Of a stretch of DNA of 53,248 nt, positions 49,414-53,248 are shown in pieces. Position 1 is the stretch's first letter. Each line of letters begins with the position of its first letter. The position numbers and the translations under genes are program-made. A model generated the notes under the pieces. The model did not search any database, was not told the DNA's origin, and saw nothing but the letters and a program-made list of their open reading frames with translations. The DNA is from Ancylobacter novellus. GTDB lineage: Bacteria > Pseudomonadota > Alphaproteobacteria > Rhizobiales > Xanthobacteraceae. The stretch lies in contig QFQD01000066.1 of assembly GCA_003241485.1 (NCBI GenBank), positions 1 to 53,248 of the forward strand, in the 5' to 3' direction.

Positions 49414-50313
49414 TCAGATACGCGCGGAAAGCTCGGCGGCGATGGCGCGCGCTTCCTGGATCAGCGCGGTGACGATGGGCGTCATCGGTTCGCGGTCGAG
49501 CACGACCAGGCCCATCTGGTGCAGCACTTCCGGCTCCTCGATCGGGATCGAGCGGATGTTGGGCGGAAAGGCGAACACATCCGCCAGCGTCTTGGCGACG
49601 ACGCTTGCCCATTTTCCGGTGCGCACATGCGAGAGCAGGGCGATGGTGGAGTTGGCCTCCAGCATCGGTGTCGATGTGTGGCCGGCCTCCAGCAACTGCT
49701 TGTCGACGATGCGCCGGTTCTGCATGTCGGGCGTGAGCAGGCACAGCGGCACCTGACCGATTTCTTCCCAGGTCACGCGGGCACGGTCGCCGAGCGGGGC
49801 GTCCACCGAGGTGAGGAAGCGATAGCCTTCCCTGTAGAGCGGGAAGGTCTTGAGCCTGCCGACGGGATCATTGTCGAGATAGGTGATGCCGGCATCGGCT
49901 TCGAGATTTTCGATCAGCCGCAGCACTTCGTTCGAGCTGGCCGACATCAGGGTGAAGCGCACATCGGCGTGCTTCTCGTGGAAGGGCGTGGTCAGCTCGG
50001 AGAGCATCGGCATGGCGGTGGGGATGGCGGCAATGCGCAGGTGGCCGCTCAGGCCCTTGCGCATGCCGGCGATCTCCTGGCGCATGGCGCGCACGTCGCC
50101 GATCACCCGCCGGGCCCATTGCAGCGCGCGCTCGCCTTCGGGCGTGAAACCGATGAAGCGCGAGCCGCGCTCGACGAGGCGCACTCCCAGCTGCTCCTCA
50201 AGCTGCTTGAGGCCGGCGGAAAGGGTCGGCTGGGTCACGCCGCAGGACTCGGCGGCGCGCCCGAAATGACGTTCCTTGGCGAGTGCAAGCAGAAGTTCAA
50301 AACGGTCGATCAC
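49414..50313 (-). CDS. LysR-family transcriptional regulator (FdsR-like)
   Basis: A 299-aa regulator. The N-terminal HTH is FELLLALAKERHFGRAAESC, then GVTQPTLSAGLKQLEEQLGV (residues 4-43). The C-terminal LysR substrate domain (about 90-295) is intact. The HTH and the GEERALQWARR-like linker resemble the LysR regulators found beside fds formate dehydrogenase operons, but no fds genes are in the window, so the target is unknown. The start is GTG 50313; the longer reading to 50433 crosses the palindrome and is rejected. Confidence 0.88.
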   Translation of the reverse strand: MIDRFELLLALAKERHFGRAAESCGVTQPTLSAGLKQLEEQLGVRLVERGSRFIGFTPEGERALQWARRVIGDVRAMRQEIAGMRKGLSGHLRIAAIPTAMPMLSELTTPFHEKHADVRFTLMSASSNEVLRLIENLEADAGITYLDNDPVGRLKTFPLYREGYRFLTSVDAPLGDRARVTWEEIGQVPLCLLTPDMQNRRIVDKQLLEAGHTSTPMLEANSTIALLSHVRTGKWASVVAKTLADVFAFPPNIRSIPIEEPEVLHQMGLVVLDREPMTPIVTALIQEARAIAAELSARI

Positions 50314-50336
50314 GCAGACGCTTCCTGAACAAGGAC

Positions 50337-50353
50337 GATAGAAAGATTCTATC
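50337..50353. promoter_or_regulatory. LysR-type palindrome upstream of the regulator
   Basis: GATAGAA and TTCTATC flank AGA in a perfect 17-bp inverted repeat, fitting the T-N11-A LysR box, 23 bases before the GTG start. A partial third half, CTATCAG, follows at 50357-50363. Autoregulation is inferred. Confidence 0.7.
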
Positions 50354-50487
50354 AGACTATCAGAGGCTCTTTCATCTGCGAATTGGAGAGAACAAAAACA
50401 AGGCAGGGACATGGGCGCGCAGGCGACACGCATGGAAAGCTAGGCCGCCGACGGCGGCGAGGTGGCGAGGCGGCGCCGCGCGTCCGT

Positions 50488-51681
50488 CTATTCCGCGGCG
50501 CCGCGCAGGCCGAGCGGCGCCGGGAGCGGCGCGTCGGGAACGGTATCGCCGGGGCCATCCACCTCGAATTCGAGCTGTTCGATGCGCGCGCCGCGCCGGG
50601 CGATCTTGTCGGCGGAGGTCAGCGCCTGCGCCACGTCGTCGTTCACCTGCCCGAAATGCTTCTGCAGATTGCCCACCCGGTCGCGCAGGCGGATGACGTC
50701 GGCGACCAGCTTGCCGCATTCGGCGCGGATGAGGTCGGCCTGCTCGCGCATGCGCGCATCCTTGCAGATGGCCTGCACCACCTGCACCGCCAGCATCAGC
50801 AAGGACGGCGAGACCAGAATGACGCGCGCGCGGAAGGCGCGCTGGATCACGTCGTCGAAATGCTCGTGCAGCTCGGCATAGACGGATTCCGAGGGCACGA
50901 ACATCAGCGCGATGTCCTGCGTCTCGCCGCTGACGAGGTAGCGTTCGGAGATGTCGGTGATGTGCTTGGTGACATCGCTCTTCAGCCGCGTCTCGGCCTG
51001 CCGGCGTTCTTCCGGCGTCTGCGCCTCGCGGAAGGCGGTGACGGCTTCCAGCGGGAATTTGGAATCGACCAGCAGCGGGCGCTTGTCGCCCGGCAGGAAG
51101 ATGGCGCAATCGGCGCGCCGGGCATTCGCCAGCGTGTACTGGAAGGTGAAGCTGTCGCGCGGCAGGCCATCGGCGATGATCGCCTGCAGCCGGCCCTCGC
51201 CGAACGCGCCGCGCGCCTGCTTGTTCGCGAGCGTCTCGCGCAGGCTCATCACCTGACCGGACAATTCGCCCAGACTTACCCGCGCCTGCTCGACCACGGC
51301 GAGGCGCTCGTTCAGTTTGGCAAGGTTCTCGTGCGTTGCCTCGCTGGAGCGCGCGAGGCTCTCGCCCATGCGGTAGGAGGAAGCGTCGAGCCGCTCGGCG
51401 ACGGCGCGGGCGAGCTCGCCCTGGCGCTGCGCCAGCACCTCGGCCATGGACTGTACGCGGCCGATGGTCTCCGCCTGGGTCTGGGCGAGCGCGGCGAGCC
51501 GTTCCTCAAGCTCGTCGGCGCGCCGCGCCTGCTCGTCCGCCTCCGCCGCGTTCTGTTGCGCCCCGCGCGAGACGGCCCGCAGCACGGCGAGCAGCAGAAG
51601 GAAGCCGAGCGCCGCCGCGCCGATGGCCGCTTGTGCCAGCGTGACGTGATAACCGCCCAGAATGAACAGGACCTGATCCAT
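50488..51681 (-). CDS. rmuC: DNA recombination protein RmuC
   Basis: A 397-aa protein. One N-terminal membrane helix (about 15-37) is followed by a coiled coil (about 40-150) and the RmuC nuclease-like core, with GAFGEGRLQAIIADGLP, LLVDSKFPLEAVTAF and LMFVPSESVYAELHEH. RmuC limits inversion and rearrangement at short inverted repeats; its biochemical activity is not fully settled. It is 174 bp upstream of the LysR gene and probably monocistronic. Confidence 0.94.
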   Translation of the reverse strand: MDQVLFILGGYHVTLAQAAIGAAALGFLLLLAVLRAVSRGAQQNAAEADEQARRADELEERLAALAQTQAETIGRVQSMAEVLAQRQGELARAVAERLDASSYRMGESLARSSEATHENLAKLNERLAVVEQARVSLGELSGQVMSLRETLANKQARGAFGEGRLQAIIADGLPRDSFTFQYTLANARRADCAIFLPGDKRPLLVDSKFPLEAVTAFREAQTPEERRQAETRLKSDVTKHITDISERYLVSGETQDIALMFVPSESVYAELHEHFDDVIQRAFRARVILVSPSLLMLAVQVVQAICKDARMREQADLIRAECGKLVADVIRLRDRVGNLQKHFGQVNDDVAQALTSADKIARRGARIEQLEFEVDGPGDTVPDAPLPAPLGLRGAAE

Positions 51682-51806
51682 CCCAGGACTTCTAGCAGAT
51701 TTGGCGGCGCGGGCGAACAGAAAGTGAACAGTCTTCCCCCGCGGCGCGGCACTGGAGCGTGACGCCCTCCGTTGACCGCGCGCGGGCCAACGCTTATCTG
51801 AACGGC

Positions 51807-52352
51807 ATGTCGATACGCCCGCTTGTCATTCTTCCCGATTCCCGCCTGCGGTTGATTTCCGATCCCGTCATGCGCGTGGATGCGCGCGTGCGCGCCGTCG
51901 TCGAGGACATGTTCGAGACCATGTATGACGCGCCCGGAATCGGGCTCGCGGCGATCCAGGTCGGCATTCCCGAACGCATCGTCACCATCGATGTCGCCAA
52001 GCGCGAGAGCGATGACGAGGGCGCGGAAGAGACGAAGAACCCGATCGCGCTGATCAATCCCGAGATCATCGGCGCCTCCGAGGAGCTGTCGGTCTATTCC
52101 GAGGGGTGCCTGTCGATCCCGGAATATTATGCCGATGTCGAGCGCCCGGCGCAGGTCAGGGTCCGCTACATGGACCTGAACGGCGAGACGCAGGAAATCG
52201 ACGCGGACGGCCTGTTCGCCACCTGCGTGCAGCATGAGATCGACCATCTCAACGGCGTGCTGTTCATCGACCACATCTCCAAGCTCAAGCGCGACCGGGT
52301 GGTGAAGAAGTTCACCAAAGCCGCCCGGGACAAGGAGCGCGACGGGGCCTGA
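51807..52352 (+). CDS. def: Peptide deformylase
   Basis: A 181-aa metalloenzyme. It has GIGLAAIQ (44-51), EGCLS with metal Cys101, and QHEIDHLNG with His143 and His147. It removes the formyl group from new N-terminal methionines. ATG 51807 gives the canonical start MSIRPLVILPD; upstream readings are not homologous. fmt follows after 30 bp, so formylation and deformylation genes are paired as usual. Confidence 0.96.
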   Translation: MSIRPLVILPDSRLRLISDPVMRVDARVRAVVEDMFETMYDAPGIGLAAIQVGIPERIVTIDVAKRESDDEGAEETKNPIALINPEIIGASEELSVYSEGCLSIPEYYADVERPAQVRVRYMDLNGETQEIDADGLFATCVQHEIDHLNGVLFIDHISKLKRDRVVKKFTKAARDKERDGA

Positions 52353-52382
52353 GCCCGCGCCGCGCCGGCCGAAAGGGTCCGC

Positions 52383-53248
52383 ATGCGTATCGTCTTCATG
52401 GGCACGCCGGACTTCGCCGTGCCGACGCTGGCGGAGATCGTCGGCAGCGGCCATGAGGTCGTGGCGGCTTATACCCGCGCCCCGGCGGCCGGCGGGCGGC
52501 GCGGGCTCGATCTCGTGCCCTCGCCGGTGCATCGCGCGGCGGAAAAGCTCGGCGTGCCGGTGCTCACCCCCGCGACGCTGCGTACCGACGAGGCCGTCGC
52601 GACCTTCGCCGCGCATGAGGCGGACGTCGCCGTGGTGGTGGCTTATGGCCGGATCCTGCCGCAGGCCATCCTCGATCTGCCGAAGCTCGGCTGCCTGAAC
52701 GTACACGCCTCGCTGCTGCCGCGCTGGCGCGGCGCGGCGCCGATCCAGCGTGCCATCATGGCCGGGGACGCTGAATCCGGCGTGGCGGTGATGAAGATGG
52801 AGGCGGGGCTCGACACCGGTCCGGTTGGCCTTCTCGAACGCGTCGCCATCGGCCCGGACATGACGGCGGGCGAACTGCACGACCGGCTGATGATCGTCGG
52901 CGGCGATATCATGGGCCGGGCGCTGGCGGCGCTGGAGCGTGGCGGGCTGCATTTCACCCCGCAGCCGGACGAGGGCGTGACCTACGCGGCGAAGATAGAG
53001 AAGAGCGAAACGCGCATCGACTGGTCGAAGCCGGCGAAACAGGTGCACGACCATATTCGCGGTCTCTCGCCGTTTCCCGGCGCGTGGTTCGACCTCGCTG
53101 GCGTGCGGGTGAAGGTGCTGCGCTCAACGCTCGGCCTCGGCGCTGGAAAGCCCGGCGAGGTGCTGGACGACCGGCTCACCGTGGCGTGCGGAGAGGGCGC
53201 GGTGCGGCTCATCGAGGTGCAGAAGGCCGGCAGCCGCGCCCTGGCGGC
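52383..53248 (+). CDS. fmt: Methionyl-tRNA formyltransferase (3' end beyond window)
   Basis: The first 288 codons are present. The formyltransferase domain starts MRIVFMGTPDFAVPTL and contains the folate-site SLLPRWRGAAPIQRAIMAGD (about 111-130, with the SLLPxWRG motif) and MEAGLDTGP. The C-terminal domain linker begins near VTYAAKIEKSETRIDW. It formylates initiator Met-tRNA. No stop is reached before the window ends, so only the C-terminal few dozen residues are missing. Confidence 0.96.
   Translation, partial: MRIVFMGTPDFAVPTLAEIVGSGHEVVAAYTRAPAAGGRRGLDLVPSPVHRAAEKLGVPVLTPATLRTDEAVATFAAHEADVAVVVAYGRILPQAILDLPKLGCLNVHASLLPRWRGAAPIQRAIMAGDAESGVAVMKMEAGLDTGPVGLLERVAIGPDMTAGELHDRLMIVGGDIMGRALAALERGGLHFTPQPDEGVTYAAKIEKSETRIDWSKPAKQVHDHIRGLSPFPGAWFDLAGVRVKVLRSTLGLGAGKPGEVLDDRLTVACGEGAVRLIEVQKAGSRALA

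Noticed and set aside
1..53248. Prophage, complete IS, integron or CRISPR
   Set aside because: No integrase, transposase, phage structural gene or regular direct-repeat/spacer array was found on either strand.

Overview
The window is GC-rich chromosomal DNA from an alphaproteobacterium, most likely a hyphomicrobialean of the Xanthobacteraceae type (Ancylobacter, Starkeya or Xanthobacter-like). The evidence is a GcrA cell-cycle regulator, a complete PhyR-NepR-EcfG general stress module, a SAM-II riboswitch in front of metZ, a fused LplT-PlsC-AMP-ligase protein and a double-length dCTP deaminase. The genus is an inference. No rRNA, tRNA, CRISPR array, complete IS or prophage was seen.

Layout. 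1-4.1 kb: lysophospholipid flippase/acyltransferase fusion plus its TetR regulator, with a 30-bp operator-like palindrome in front. 4.1-18.2 kb: a divergent catabolic locus. Leftward it encodes a ribose-type ABC importer (ATPase, two permeases, binding protein), a LacI regulator, an unknown 184-aa protein, an MBL-fold hydrolase, a 3-hydroxyacyl-CoA-dehydrogenase-like enzyme, a HisD-like dehydrogenase and an SDR. Rightward it encodes a DeoR regulator, a DUF1537 four-carbon acid-sugar kinase and a PdxA2-type dehydrogenase. A perfect 25-bp palindrome sits at the start of the leftward operon. 18.2-20.8 kb: ybaB (broken), dnaX and the SRP RNA gene. 20.8-22.2 kb: a small AT-richer accessory patch with a winged-helix-like protein, degenerate direct repeats and a truncated cupin gene. 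22.2-40.1 kb: housekeeping genes (GNAT, pip, Fsr-like MFS, HIT, nudC, metZ with SAM-II riboswitch, dCTP deaminase, argE, trkH, apaG, hslO, argF, argD, gcrA, YgjP-like protease, PBP1A).

40.3-49.4 kb is a general-stress-response neighbourhood. phyR and an HWE histidine kinase run leftward; nepR and ecfG run rightward. Five perfect GGAAC-N16-CGTT promoters and two one-mismatch versions, all with the same 16-bp spacer, lie before phyR, nepR, two PRC-barrel proteins, two exported proteins of unknown function and a DUF1328 membrane peptide. glnD lies inside this block. 49.4-53.2 kb: a LysR regulator with its own palindrome, rmuC, def and the 5' part of fmt, which runs off the window.

The strongest candidates for something undescribed are: (i) the catabolic locus, which pairs a threonate-type kinase/PdxA2 pair with a HisD-like alcohol-to-acid oxidase and a sugar ABC importer, suggesting uptake and oxidation of an unidentified C4 polyol or sugar acid to DHAP; (ii) the cluster of uncharacterised EcfG targets beside ecfG itself; (iii) a ybaB gene with a deletion and frameshift next to dnaX; (iv) the small accessory patch abutting the SRP RNA promoter.
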